Below, piece by piece: positions 15,301 to 27,560 of a stretch of 64,000 nucleotides of DNA; the stretch's first letter is position 1, and every line of letters starts with the position of its first letter. Origin of the DNA: Isoetes taiwanensis (lineage: Eukaryota > Streptophyta > Lycopodiopsida > Isoetales > Isoetaceae); the NCBI GenBank assembly GCA_021234155.1, contig JAJEKV010000013.1:3275735-3339734 (forward strand). The letters are read 5' to 3'. Under the pieces are notes generated by a model. It was not told the DNA's origin, made no database searches, and saw only the letters and a list, made by a program, of their open reading frames with translations. Both the position numbers and the translations under genes were made by a program.

Positions 15301-17143
15301 CAAGAGAATCTTCATTAAGGAGGAGGAAAGAAATCAAGAGAAAGAGAGGGACTCAGGATAAATTTTTGCTTTTTATTTTTAAACTTCTATATTAGGAGTA
15401 TTCTCTTTTGAAGAACACTTGCAATCTTTCTTTTACGCCTCTACCTTTTTACTTTATTATCAAGTCCTAGCGGAGGGAGGTTTAAGAAGATGAGATCATT
15501 ATCCCAATTTTCTTTGTCGAGAAAAAAAGAAGAATTTGGGATGGAGGATGAAGACATTGAGAATGCCTTCATCATCGGAAAAAGTCATGTCCCAGGGGAC
15601 AAACTCAAATAACTTATTAACCCTTAACTCATTATTGACCATTATAGTGTTTATTAGAAAGTTTATTCTATGAGAGTTGGGTGTGAGAACTTCGTCTTGC
15701 GGAGGTGAAGATTCCACATTTGCAATGTCCTTAAGCACATCATTATTACGGGTTCTCTCGGGGGTATCAAGATAAATTCACAATCCAATTACGTTAATTC
15801 ATTCATTTGTTACTATCCTTCCTCATGTGAAAGCGTGATCAATACGACTTCCACCACGGAATGCAAGCATATAGATAATCCTTGGATCATAACAACTCCT
15901 TGAAACATGGAAAATTATGACCAAGCATGTCAAGCTCTATCAAGCTCTGTTTTGGGTATCAAAATCCTTGGGTTGTCTTTCTTTAGTGCTAGTACCGGCC
16001 AAAATCACGAACCTTTTTCTTTTTGGATTAAGGAAAAGATGATGACTCCTTATAAACTTGAAATCTACCCAATGGACTTGATGGAGCCACCCGTCCTTAA
16101 AAGCTGGGATTACAAACTATGATGTTACATTTTTTGGAAATATTATCAAAAGCATAACCAAGCTTTAAAGTATCAATATGGAAGCAAAGCGGTAATATTG
16201 AGAGAATGAAAAAGGTATTAGAAGTTAAAAGAAATCTTTGATGACATATTTAACAAAATTTGGACTTATTTAAATCTAATAGATATGTTTCAAAGGGTGG
16301 CATTATAAGATTATATGTATTTTTAACTTTATTGATTTTAGTAATTTATTTTTATCTTTAGATCAAAAGTATGATGGTTATTAAAGTATAAAATTGCTTT
16401 TTAAACTAATATTCACTTTACTCTATTTAGAATTAAATTTTCATCTAAGATAAACTCTGTATGAATAAAATGTTATTTTCTCAAAATATTTGAAGAAGGT
16501 AATTTTAGATTGAAATTCATTCGTTTATATATTAATAATAACTATTGAATACTTTATTATTGATGAAATAAAATATATTGAAAATTAATCAATAATAAAC
16601 TCATCTAAAACTTTTCTTGAAGTATTTTTAAAAGTGTAAAAGCTTGTAGATTGTAGAATTCTCATAATAGTTTTAAGTCAATCGCTTATCAAGCCAGCGA
16701 ATTTCATTTGGAAATTATCATGAATGCCAAATGTTAAATCACCAAAAATTGAAATTTTATATTCTTCAAATGTCTAATTCTAAATAGATTCAAATGGAAA
16801 TTAGTTTGGAAAGCAATTTTATTCTTTGATAACTATTATACTTTTAATTTAATGATATATAATTAAAACTTATAAATATTATAACAATACATATATTCTT
16901 ATAATGGCATCCTTGAAGTGTTATCTATTCTAATAGTAGAATGAACTTGCTTTTAGCTTAGATATTTGGCTTAGTTTAAATGTTTCTTATAGATAAGTAG
17001 AAATGCTTGGTGGTTACATCTGGAAGACGTTACACGATGTATCTTTGCCTAGAATTATACCTTATTTTTGACACAAATATAGAGAGTAATCTGCTCTCAT
17101 TCTGTTGAGTTGTGGGCACGCCAACCATAGAGATACTCAATAT
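15301..17143. other. AT-rich intergenic stretch
   Basis: No gene recognised. From about 16.1 to 17.0 kb the sequence is strongly AT-rich with many runs of A and T. The frame at 15907-16122 has no family features. Confidence 0.4.
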
Positions 17144-17144
17144 T

Positions 17145-17211
<67 letters not shown>
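17144..17211. repeat. (ATG)n microsatellite
   Basis: About 22 uninterrupted ATG units. It reads as poly-Met on the plus strand and poly-Ile on the minus strand; neither is a gene. Confidence 0.98.
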
Positions 17212-17849
17212 GAAAAAAATGGATCCAAGACATTTTCGCTAATCAAACCCGTGATATAACAATCGTGGTTCTAACTTCGTTATATATGATCTCTCAATCT
17301 CTCACTAATATACATAGCAATGCGATTATATGGACAAATTCTGACTCTTAGTGACCATCCATGAGGTCCTATACTGTTTCAACCATGGTTTTGAAAGGAG
17401 ACATAAGTAAGATTTCGTTCTTATAACTTGTTCTTTGGTAAAGTAAGGTTAATGTCCCTCTTGTTTTAACTTTCGGAAAAGAATAAGACCGCATGTATGA
17501 AGTTACTGCATTTCCTTTTTATTAATCCTTTGTGAGTGATTAGTAACCCATTTTTTTTCTTGAGGGGTGAGCAAAATAACTAATTACTTATTGTGCTATA
17601 TATAAAGGGGGCAAAGATGCATCATAGTAAACACAAACAAAAATACAAGTATTAATAGGGGACATGACATTATACTTGATTCAAAGGGGTTGCATTAGCT
17701 CATTATTATTTTACTCTGAGAAAAAATTGGTTTACCTTGGTTCTCAATGCTTTTCAAGATCCGCCTCTACTTGATGACAAAATTTGAATTTTTGAGGACA
17801 CTGCGTGGTTTTGTCAACAATGCAGCCCAGTATGTTTGTCCGGAAACAT

Positions 17850-18357
17850 AGTCCTAATGCGTTCCAACAGGTTCCCAGGCTAAGGGGGTACAATACCACT
17901 TGAACTTGGTCTACTAGGTGAAGAAACTTATATAGATCTATGGGATAACCAATTTGTTGGTGATGTGCTAGTCACGGTTTAGCAATTACCTGAAACTTGT
18001 CGCTTGGCCTTGGTAGAAATTACTTCACTGGCACTATTCCTTCTGAATATGGGAAGCTCAAGCACCTGATCTTACTCTGTCTTTGGGGTAACAAAGTGAC
18101 AGGACAAATGCCAGCATCTCTTGGCAACTGCTCAGTCTTAGGGAGTTTCAATGTTGGATCTAACCAGCTTTCAGGACCTTTACATGAGCTCCCTCCACTA
18201 CTATACCTAATCAGTTTCAATTATCCTTCAACTTCAAAATCACAAGCCCTATACATCGCTTTTTGACCAATTGTACTTCCCTCAATGAGCTTAACTTGGA
18301 ATCAAACCTGATAACAGGGACTATTTTGCCTAAACTAGCACAACTTAAAAATATGAC
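17850..18357 (+). pseudogene. LRR receptor-like kinase fragment (leucine-rich repeats only)
   Basis: The plus strand encodes several plant-type leucine-rich repeats: GGTIPLELGLLGEETYIDLW, then LGRNYFTGTIPSEYGKLKHL, LWGNKVTGQMPASLGNCSVL, VGSNQLSGPLHEL and later LNELNLESNLITGTI. These match the 24-residue extracellular repeat (LxxLxLxxNxLxGxIPxx) of LRR receptor kinases. Frames are interrupted by stops and shifts. There is no signal peptide, membrane segment or kinase domain. The fragment stops abruptly at about 18357, where a copy of a repeat element begins, so the element may have cut it. Confidence 0.8.
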
Positions 18358-19215
18358 TGGGGACTTGGAGCGAGCTAGGCTTATAGCCAGTCACTTCAAG
18401 AGGGCCGAGTATGAGTCCAACACTTCTTAGGTTGATGGTGTCCCCCTGACCCTCAGGAGTTGCAGGTGTTGGCCTGGCTCTTGTTTTGAGGAGTTCGGTC
18501 GGGTAAGGATGTGTGTGGCCACGATTCTCTAGTAAGCCCTATCGAGCCTTTGTCTTACGGAAAGGGAGGTTGCAGCCCTCCCTACCTCATCCGAACAATA
18601 GATGCAACCTAGAGTAGCCTCGTTGGGTGACACTAAGAGGTTACATCTGCGGTGACTTACGGTCATGACAAAGCCTAATTTAGCCCATCTGCATAGTATG
18701 CACAGGAGAGGCAGATGGAGTGGTCAACCCTAGCTATTGGTTATTGCCAGCCCAGCCATGGTTATATCTCGATCTGCTCTATCTTGAGACCCTTGCCGTC
18801 AATCTACTCTTCCCCATAAGTCGTAACCTGGGTAGGAGCTCATGTAATGATGATGTATCGATATCTATGATGGATCTATTGTTGGATGGATGGCACTACT
18901 CTTTCTAGGTGATGCCGAATGTATTGTATTGTATTGTATTATATTGTATTGTATTGTATTGTATTGTATTGTATTGTATTGTAGTGTATTGTATTGTATT
19001 GTATTGTATTGTATTGCCAGTGCCGATGCTATACTTATGCTTGTACGGTTATAGGAGCCCATAGGAGACAGGCGCGCATCCTTCTCGTCCCCTGGCCATT
19101 CTATGAATGGGATAGATGGAGGGCCCATGTAGCTGATGTTGCTGGATGGGGGAACTTCCTGTGGGGTATACGGCGAGGCATCGTATACTTTTTGGGGAGC
19201 ATCACAATAGCATCA
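18357..19215 (+). repeat. Truncated copy of the 19.6-20.9 kb inverted-repeat element
   Basis: About 850 bases are similar in the same order and direction to 19773-20610: GGGGACTTGG at the start, GAGCTAGGCTTATAG, GGAGTTGCAGGTGTTGG, ATGATGGATCTATTGTTGGA, a TTGTA microsatellite and GAGCATCACAA at the end. The outer end sequences present in the second copy are missing, so this is an internal or truncated copy. Confidence 0.85.
18920..19017. repeat. (TTGTA)n pentanucleotide microsatellite
   Basis: About 19 GTATT units with a few interruptions, inside the repeat copy. The sister copy carries the same array at the same place, so the array is part of the element. Confidence 0.95.
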
Positions 19216-19632
19216 GAGCGATGTTTTTGGTGGACCACAATCTAGCACTGGCCATAACCCTGAATAGGTAAATTAACTGGCCTAGTTAAGGCATGGAATG
19301 AGAATTTCAACCTTAAACCTTGATAGTCGTAAATATAGGCTAAGTTATAGACTTCAAGAAAAAATAATGACGGAACATTCTAGTAAATTTGGAGTGGACA
19401 TTATGCGTTGAAACAAGGGTTCCACATTAAAAGGGTCAAAGAATCGTCTGAATCGGAGACCCCAGTGAAATATGGTGTACATTCGTAATTAGCCACCCAA
19501 GAACCATTGAAAATTCAAAAAATTAAAGGGGGTTACCATTAATAAGTGTGGCTCATTAAAAATAGTAATAATGGCAACGAAATATTCTTTCACACATCTT
19601 CCCTTTTTTAAACCTCATTTTACACTCTTTTT

Positions 19633-20930
19633 TCTAATTTCGCCCTTTAGTTCCTATTATCATTGGCACTGTGCATAGAGCCCACGGGCTATAGAGGCTA
19701 TAGAGTGCCCGGAGCACCACATAGCGAGGGTTAGTGGCAAGATAGAGGGAGTCCACCACATTGTATTGTCTTGGGGACTTGGGCGAGCTAGGCTTATAGC
19801 CCGGGTGCTTTTGTATTGGGCGAATATGGTATTGCACTTTATTGGGTCGATGATGTCACCACGACCCTCGGGAGTTGCAGGTGTTGGCTTGGTTCTTGTT
19901 TGAGGAGTTCAATTGTGTCCATGATCCTCCTCTTGTCTTCGAGCCATTGTCTTGGGGGAAGGGGAAGTGCAACCCTTTCTACCTCATCGGGACGGGGAGA
20001 TGCAACCGAGTAGTCTCGTTGGATGATACCAAGAGATTATGTCTTGGGGGAGATTGTATTGATCATGAGAGAAACCCTAATTTAACCCATCACACATAGT
20101 ATACACAATAGGGGCAAATGGAATGGTCAACTCTAGCCATTGTTTATTCCGGCCAGTCATCATTGTTATATCTTGGTTTGCTCTACCTTGAGACCCATTA
20201 TATTTTATGGTCTACTTTCCCCCGCAGTGCAGTGCGAGCCTAGGTAGGAGCTCATGTGGTGATGATGTATTGATATCTATGATGGATCTATTGTTGGATG
20301 GATGGCACTACCCTCAAGGTAGCCAATTGTATTGTATTCTATTGTATTGTATTGTATTGTATTGTATTGTATTGTATTGTATTGTATTGTATTGTATTGT
20401 ATTGTATTGTATTGGTCGTGCTGACATTGTGTACTTATGTTTAGTTGTTATATGATCTCATAGGAGACGGGCGTGCAAGACACTTTTATGTCTCCTTGCT
20501 CTAGCCATCCCGAGGCGGAGACGGATGGAGGGCCCATGCAGCTGATGTTGCTGGATGGGGGATTTCCCGTGAGGTATATGACAGGGCATTGTATACTTTG
20601 TGAGGAGCATCACAACTAGAGGGTTGTGGCGACCACCGCGTCCTTATCGACTGAACTCCCCAAAACAAGAGTCGGACCAACACTTGCAACTCTTGAGGAG
20701 GGGTGACACCATCGACCCGAAAGTGTAGGACTCATATCCCTTCCCCTCTCGAAGTGGTGACTATAAGCCTAGCTCACTCCGGGTCCCCGATCAACCCACG
20801 CTCAGCGGGGACCCCTCTATCTTCTGCATGACTCCTTTATGTGGTATGCTCGGTCCTCCATAGCCTCCATAGCTTTGGTGGGCTCTATGCAAAGCCCTAT
20901 ATAATAAGAACTAAGGGGTCTAAACTAGGA
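19633..20930. mobile_element. Non-autonomous DNA element with long (about 300 bp) terminal inverted repeats
   Basis: The left arm, about 19633-19945, recurs in reverse complement at about 20620-20930. Matching blocks in the same order include CCCTTTAGTTC, GCATAGAGCCCAC, GGCTATAGAG, GAGCTAGGCTTATAG, GTCGATG(A/G)TGTCAC and GAGTTGCA(G/A)GTGTTGG. Between the arms are a TTGTA microsatellite and no coding frame. Long terminal inverted repeats without a transposase suggest a foldback or MULE-type non-autonomous element. The outermost bases and target-site duplication could not be fixed by eye. Confidence 0.75.
20326..20414. repeat. (TTGTA)n pentanucleotide microsatellite inside the inverted-repeat element
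   Basis: About 17 units of the same pentamer as at 18920-19017, at the homologous position in the second copy. Confidence 0.95.
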
Positions 20931-21689
20931 GCATCATCTAAAGAATGGCTTTGGTCTCTATCCCCTTTCAATACAAGAGGTGCAAACATGAGGTCAACCA
21001 ATATCATATATCAACATAACATGATAATCATAAGAATAACATCTAATGCTAATCACATGCATCTAACTTACAACTAAGGTTCATTGATTAGGGTTCATGA
21101 GCCGCATTGAGCTAGAATGGCTCTACTAGAGATGAAATGCTAACTCATCACGGAGTGCTAACTTTTGGATGATCTATCAAGGAATTTACTCAAAATACCT
21201 TGGAGGAACTTCCAAAGCACCTTGAATCTCTCATACCTTGTCAAGAAGCGGTAAGTTATCTCCCACAAAAATGAGCTCATGCTAGCCTTGCCATCGGCAT
21301 ATTCAATCCACGATGCTTTCAATCCACGATGCTTTCCCTCTCAATCGAGGCTTGAACACAACAAGTATGTCTTAATCTCCCCATCATTCACACAATCACT
21401 ATTGGTTATCTAGAGTATTTTGACATCTTCCTTTCACTAAGAAAGAATGATATTAGAAAATTTCCATAAAAATGATGATAGCAAGAATGATGTTAGAAAT
21501 TCTGGGACAAATTTAATAAGCAATGTTTTTACAAAATTATTTGCTTCCATCTTTGGAAAATAAATTGGTAGCGTGGTATGGATGAACATGATGAGAGGGC
21601 ATATGGGCAAGCGGAATTTAAGAACCAGGCATTCTACATTAGATCATCTTGTGAGTTATATTAAAAGGAGCAAAAGGATGAGGAAGCAA
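20931..21689. other. Gene-free spacer
   Basis: No gene seen. A short tandem duplication (CAATCCACGATGCTTT, twice) lies near 21305-21340. The right end may contain the 5' part of the LINE that follows, but it is too decayed to read. Confidence 0.4.
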
Positions 21690-22750
21690 AAGCTATTTTG
21701 CATTTGTTGATTTAAGGAAAGCATTTGATCGACTAAAAGAAAAGACATAACGACTTCGACTTGAAATGCTACAGGTTTTTGTTGAGTTAAGAAATGATGT
21801 TTACGCTTGTATAAACAAGTATTAGTTGAGTTGTCATTTCCCTTTAAGGGACTATGCTAAGTTGCAAACATTATAGGTGCTAAACAAAGGGTCTACGTGT
21901 TAGCCTACACTTTTTTGGGTTGTATATAGATGAACTAGACAATTGGATGACCAAATTAGGTGGCTTGGGGCAGAATAGGGAGATTGGTCGTTACAACCAC
22001 GGTTGTTCATAGATGATATTGTCATAATATCTAGAGATTGGTCGTACAATTACGGTTGTTCACCGATGATATTGTCATAATATCTAGATTAGCAAAAGGT
22101 CTACATCAGCATTTGGATGTCCTGAAGGAGTTCTGTTATAGCAAACTGATGGAGGTTAATGTGGAGAAATCCAAAATTGTGGTGTTTGTAGGAAAAGATG
22201 AAACTGCTTTTAATATTGGTAATATGACCCTAGAAAAATAGATACTTAGGGCTTGAATTCTGATATAATTAAAAATGGAAAGCTGCAGCAATAAAAAGAG
22301 CATTTGGTGGATTAAGATCTCTATATAGCATACTAAACATGTGTCGAACCAATAATTTCCTGCATTGGAAATTGAGGAGAATGCTCTAGGGAGTAAAAAA
22401 TCAGATTTCTTGGTGTTATATGGCAGCCCAATGTAGGACTGGTTTGTCACAAAAAGCTAGGAAAAAAAAGAAAAGTGCAAAAAGCGATTTTTATTGTAAA
22501 GCAACGTTTTCTTAAAAGCAGGTTTATTTTCTCTAGAATTTGAGGCCTTATGTCCACGATAATGTATGTGAATAGGATTAGGGCCATGCCAAAGGATAGA
22601 CTTCCTCACCAAGCGCTCCCCCAATCTCAACATAGTGATTGGTTTGTAGATGTGGCGAAATGGACAAAAAGTGGATGGGCGATCTTGGGATGGACAATCA
22701 TAACCAAGTATCGGGGAGGAGGTAATGCGTAAATACATCACAAAAATAGG
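21690..22750 (+). mobile_element. Decayed RTE/L2-like LINE, reverse transcriptase part
   Basis: Plus-strand pieces occur in order. At about 21696-21735 is FAFVDLRKAFDRLKE (the conserved DxxKAFD block). At about 21915-21950 is FGLYIDELDNW (the block after QGxxLSP). The active-site block around TDDIVIIS is followed by GLHQHLDVLKEFCYSKLMEV and NVEKSKIVVF at 22038-22241. NRIRAMPKDRLPHQAL is near 22568-22620, from the C-terminal region of plant LINE polymerases. Frames shift often and the active-site block is duplicated in tandem (21981-22087). The element is dead. No endonuclease is recognised upstream. Confidence 0.8.
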
Positions 22751-22956
22751 CTGTCAAAGGTTTGTGGAGGCCCGATGAGTGTGATTAAAAAAATGCATTA
22801 TTATATGATGCATATAAATCAATGCACACTAGTATAAGGAAGGAAGCTATTTACTTTCACAAATTAACAGACTAAATAGGATTCATTGAAACGTAGATGG
22901 GATGGGACATTAACACATAGAGATTTTGTCATAGTTGTTTGGAGCTAGAAGTTGAA

Positions 22957-23106
22957 ACGGAGGCATCAGAGGCATCATAACCTACTAGAGGCATCATAAC
23001 CTACTGACAAATAACTACGAATTAAATCCTCCTATGGAGGCAAGGCGTCAGAGGCATCATAACCTACTGATAAATAACTATGAATTTAATCCTCCTATGG
23101 AGGCAA
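22957..23106. repeat. Short tandem repeats
   Basis: GAGGCATCATAACCTACT occurs three times and a longer unit ending ATCCTCCTATGGAGGCAA occurs twice (about 22990-23043 and 23052-23106). CCTCCTATGGAGG is itself a near-palindrome. Confidence 0.85.
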
Positions 23107-23717
23107 TCATTTGCTCCATCTCAAAAGCATCAGAAACGTGAAGAATGATGTCAAGAAGTTGATCTGAAGCTAACTTTGTTGGCCAATCAACATAGGCGTT
23201 TGTCATCGCAGCAAATCTCCAATTGTGCAGGGATGCAATGGTTGGCAGAAAAAGAGGGAGGCAAACTTAGATGGATAAAGTTTATTGAAGAAAATTACCA
23301 CAGTGGCTGGAGAACAGTTCTATAAAAACTACATTTTCCTCCTCTTTTTCCGTGTAACTCCTTAAGTTAAAACATGCTAGACTAAAAAGATATTGTAGAA
23401 ACTGTTTATCTATGCAAATTTATAATGTCTTTTACATTTCAATCATAGATATGACGGATTTGATCTTGTAGTATAATCAGAGAAAATATCAAGATGTCTA
23501 AGCCTGCAAGCTCTTGGTTCTTACCAATATGTATTTAGATTGTTAATTATAAAGAATGATACATCATATCCCCCTTCATCCACACGCCCGAGAAATCAAC
23601 CAATATGCCACAAGAAAATCCACCAGGTCTCACTAAGAATAAAATGATGCATTTGTTCTTGATTATCTGCTCCTGACACTCCCATCACAGGCGGCATGAA
23701 GCACATCTCGACACTAG
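23107..23717. other. Spacer downstream of NTR
   Basis: No gene seen. The right part is probably the 3' untranslated region and terminator region of the minus-strand NTR gene. Confidence 0.4.
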
Positions 23718-25131
23718 TCAATCAGATTTACCGTGTTGAACTCCATGTTCTTGAAGAAAATGTTCTGCCTCTAATGCGGCCATACACCCTACAAAGTAGC
23801 AGCAAGATTCTTGTAAGAAAGAAATGGAATGGTAATATTATATTATCTTTAAACTCAAGTTATAGAAAAGCAACAAGAACAGGAGCTCATCCAGAACATA
23901 AATCCAAGGATACCATAACAGCAAAAGTCTAAAAGATCTCTTGAATCAGATAACAAGAATGGTAGTCGAATAAGAAAAAATCCATGATTATCCATATGAA
24001 GAAAACTGCATGATCCCAGTAAAAAATTAAGAAAACATAAGAATGCCAAGGCATACCTGTGCCAGCCGCGGTGATGGCTTGCCTATATTTTTTATCTTGA
24101 ACATCTCCAGCTGCAAACACTCCAGGTATGCTAGTCTGAGTCGTGCCGGGCTTAGTAACAACATATCCTTCAGCATCAGTGAGCAATTGCCCTTCCAGAA
24201 ACTTGGTTGCTGGCTCATGACCAATGGCAAAGAATAAACCAGAGACTTCCAGATCAGTTAATTTTCCAGTCACAACATTTTTCACTTTCAGCCCTCCCAA
24301 GAGCCCCTTTTCATTTCCAACTGCTTCAACAACTAGACTATTCCAAAGAACCTCAATTTTGGGATTGTCAAGAGCCCTTTTCTGCATAATTTTGCTTGCC
24401 CTAAACTGATCCCTTCTATGAATAATGAACACCTTGCTACCATACCTGGTTAAAAATGTAGCCTCCTCCATCGCCGAGTCTCCACCACCAATCACTGCCA
24501 ATGGTTTATTCCTAAAAATTGGAGCTGCACCATCACATACTGCACATGCTGAAATGCCCTTGTTCCAGAAACCATCGACTTCACCAGACCCTGGAAACTC
24601 TAGTCTTTTAGCCACAGCTCCAGTTGCCACAATCACAGTCTCAGCTTCAACTTCGCTAGACTCAGACAACACCTTAAAAGGCCTGACACTAAGATCTACC
24701 TTCTCAACAGTTTCAGTAATAATTTTAGTCCCAAACCTTATGCTCTGCTCTCTAAACTTGTCAGTAAGCTCGCCGCCAAGGATACCTTGAGGAAAACCGG
24801 GAAAATTCTCCACATCAGTGGTAGTAGTAAGCTGGCCACCAGGAGCAACTCCATTAGCCATCCATCCTTCAAAAAGGATAGGACCCAGTTCGGCTCTGGA
24901 GGTATAGATTGCTGCAGTATGGGCAGCTGGGCCGGAACCAATGATGCAGACGGTGGTTTTTAGCTTCTCAAGGGATTCGCCCATTGCCGGAGTTGAGGAG
25001 ATATGGCGAGGAAGTGCAGGAACAATCCCCAGGAAGTTTGAGCGCTTGGCAGAAATGCGCCGAAATAAATACATACAGCAGAAAAGGGTCACGAAGGTGG
25101 GAAATAACATAGGAAAATACACGTCCTCCAT
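23718..25131 (-). CDS. NADPH-dependent thioredoxin reductase (NTRA/NTRB type), 2 exons
   Basis: This flavoenzyme passes electrons from NADPH via FAD and a Cys pair to thioredoxin h/o in cytosol and mitochondria. Exon 1 is 24057-25131 and exon 2 is 23718-23788 (GT-AG, phase 1), giving 381 residues. The FAD-binding GSGPAA is at 65-70, the redox pair CAVC at 196-199, the NADPH-binding GGGDSA at 215-220 with HRR at 238-240, and the second FAD motif AGDVQD at 341-346. Exon 2 supplies the conserved tail [18 protein letters not shown] frame running through the intron to 23929 lacks this tail and is not the product. The first Met gives a hydrophobic then Arg/Ser-rich leader ([18 protein letters not shown]), which fits an organelle presequence. 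Met50 (MGESLEKLK) matches the cytosolic start of the family. Two starts from one gene would give dual targeting, as known for plant NTRA/NTRB. No break seen. Confidence 0.96.
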
Positions 25132-25789
25132 GCCCCTTTGCCGCCCATTTCTTGCAAAATGTTCGGACCATAAATAAACGAGTTTTTTATGCCATCCTTA
25201 GATTTGTGGCATTTCACCATTGTAGATGCTCTATATACAATACAATATATTAACAAATAATATTCGATCCCTGAAGCATTTTCATAGCTCCCACATGTCT
25301 TGAGCAGTAATAGAGAATATCAATTGCCCCTATAGATGCTAGTTGGCCTTTACGCATACAACATGGAAGTTCAGACAATGTTGTCTTCTGGTGTGCATTC
25401 CTATTCGGCTACGTCTCCTCCCTCTACATCACGGAATGGAAGTTGGGTTCGTGATTCCGCTTAGCTGGTAAAAAACAAGCATTCAACAAATAACAGCGAG
25501 TGAAGTGTCTTTAAGCTTGCTGGAATGAGTTAGAAACAGAAGAAATCTTCAAGATATATGCTGGACCTATGCCCTAAGTTGCAAAATCTTCAAGATCTGC
25601 AAGAACAATGCAAAATGGCTTGTTCTCCAACCGCGTCGATCTATGCTTTCTTCAATATGTAGGTCCTTAAATCATTTAAAAGGAGAAAGTTCAACAAAAA
25701 AGTTCAAAAAAAGGGCTGTGGAGGAACACCACCGGGGAAGGGAATAGGTGTGTTAGGGCTCCAAGAGAAATATGAAATACTAGATATAA
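25132..25789. other. Spacer between NTR and retroelement pieces
   Basis: Contains the presumed NTR promoter. No gene or clear element was seen. Confidence 0.4.
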
Positions 25790-26900
25790 ATGAATAGCTA
25801 GAGGTACCTCGATTTTGGAATGATACGCTTGTTGATCCGAGCCATTGATCCGGTAAGGGCCAAGGCGACAATAGTCAAGCTTATCCCGGGGACGTGAAGT
25901 ACGAAGATCTCTATGTAGAAGCCAGAAAAGGTCACCAACATGAAACGTAGAAACTTCTTGCCGATATAAATCAACATAATGCCGATAGCATTTATGCGCT
26001 CAAATAAGATGGTATTGAAGATCTGATTAAATAGCTTGGAGTTTCTCAAATCAAAAATTGGTAGTAGGAAGATAGAGTCACTTCCAACAGCACTAAGGGA
26101 CCAACGAGGATGCTGGCAAGATTAAAAAAGAATGGAGTCTGCCCAATGGAAGCATGTACTTAATTATTATAGGTAAACTCAGCTAATGGAAGATGATTGA
26201 CCCAATCATCCTGCTAGTAACTGATAAAGCACATCAAATACTCTTTTAGAGTCCCGATTAGTGTCGATGCTTGCCCATACATCAAATACTCTTTTTAGAG
26301 TCTCGATTAGTCTTGTGGCTTGCCCATTACTGTTTGGATGATGACCAGAGATTAGTGGGTGATCAATATACAATAACTCTAAAAGCTATTTCCAAAAAAC
26401 TAAGGGTAACGATCATTGGCAATAGTATCTAATAATCTATGAAGTCTGACTACTTCAATTTAAGAAGAAGATCGAGTTATTCCTCTGTTGGTGATAGTAA
26501 AATGAGCCATCTTAGAGAAGCGACCAACAACGCCATGATGATGACCCTCTGAGAGTGGCAACTCCTAATAAAATCTACATGTAAAATACTCATCCAAGGT
26601 TCATCTCGAGCAAAGGGTCAAGAAGACCGCTGAGGAAGATATCTCTAACCTTTGCTCGATAACGAATATCACAGATTGGGTGAAAGCTTTAATGAGAGTA
26701 CAGAGCCAAAGCCACCAATACTCTCAACTAATAAGTTCAAAGGTTTTGGCCGCTCTAAAGTCTCTGGCTATAGGTGAGTCATGGCAAACTTGGACAACCT
26801 GAAGCCTAAAAGCACCATCTGGAACGTATAGAAGTCCATCGCAAAACAACAGTCCATCTCGAATCTCAAAACGATCATAGCCCGACTGCATTTGCCAAGA
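25790..26900 (-). mobile_element. Fossil Ty3/Gypsy LTR retrotransposon fragment (integrase region)
   Basis: Minus-strand translation shows the typical C-terminal half of a Ty3/Gypsy integrase, with blocks of the type YQQDDWVNHLPLAEFTYNN and IGQTPFF, followed by a region in the place of the post-integrase chromatin-binding segment. The copy is broken in many places and clearly old. Neither LTR was identified next to it. Confidence 0.75.
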
Positions 26901-27279
26901 AAATTATGTTGAACCCAGATAAAAATACATCTTGAGCCGATGGATTACAGGGGAGAGATGCACAAGCAAACTCCAACAATGATGTATCATAAGGCCTCTC
27001 GAATAAAGTGATGGCTATAAGCTAGAACTGTAATAACCTTTCTATTAGTAGCTCACAAAAATGAGACGATCGGAGATTGGAAGAAGCATTGGGAAGATAA
27101 ATTCCAAGTATGCTTCGAGAAATGAAAGAAACATTGATGATGGTTCCCGTTCTCTCCTTGCCAGATCAAAGAAGGACAAGATCAGGGAGGACAAACTCGT
27201 AGCAACGAACACTAGTAAGATTGCAACTCGAGAAGTCCTAATGCAAGAAGGAAAAGTAGATTCGACTATGATTCTAAAA

Positions 27280-27560
27280 TGATGAACGATGCGGAGACGT
27301 GCTACTCCACCCATGACCATGAGCTCTTGGTTGTGGTAAGAGCATTGAAGATTTCGAAACAACTTTTTACCGAGAAAGAGATTTCAATTAGATACCGATG
27401 ACCAAAACCTCTAAGCACATTTTCACGCAATAAAACTTTAGTTTGATGCAAAGAAGGTGGATGGAGTTTTTGGAGGAATATGACTTTGCAATCACCTACA
27501 AGCCAGATAAGCATAACGTGGTCGTAGATGCTTTGTCTTGTCATTCATTGACAATTAAAT
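27280..27560 (+). mobile_element. Fossil Ty3/Gypsy fragment (RNase H region)
   Basis: The plus strand shows the RNase H end of a Ty3/Gypsy polymerase (the YSTHDHELLVVVRALK block and the block before ADALS). It lies opposite in orientation to the integrase piece at 25.8-26.9 kb, so the two come from different copies or from a rearranged one. It is broken and old. Confidence 0.75.

Noticed and set aside
17030-17351. Frames with long poly-Met and poly-Ile
   Set aside because: They are translations of the (ATG)n microsatellite, with no other protein features.
18865-19245. Frames rich in YNTIQ and VLYCI patterns (also 20207-20455)
   Set aside because: They are translations of the TTGTA microsatellite.
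23929-24056. Extension of the NTR frame to a stop at 23929
   Set aside because: It runs into the intron. A proper acceptor and the conserved last exon are found at 23718-23788.
24027-24941. Several frames overlapping NTR on both strands
   Set aside because: They are shadows of NTR exon 1.
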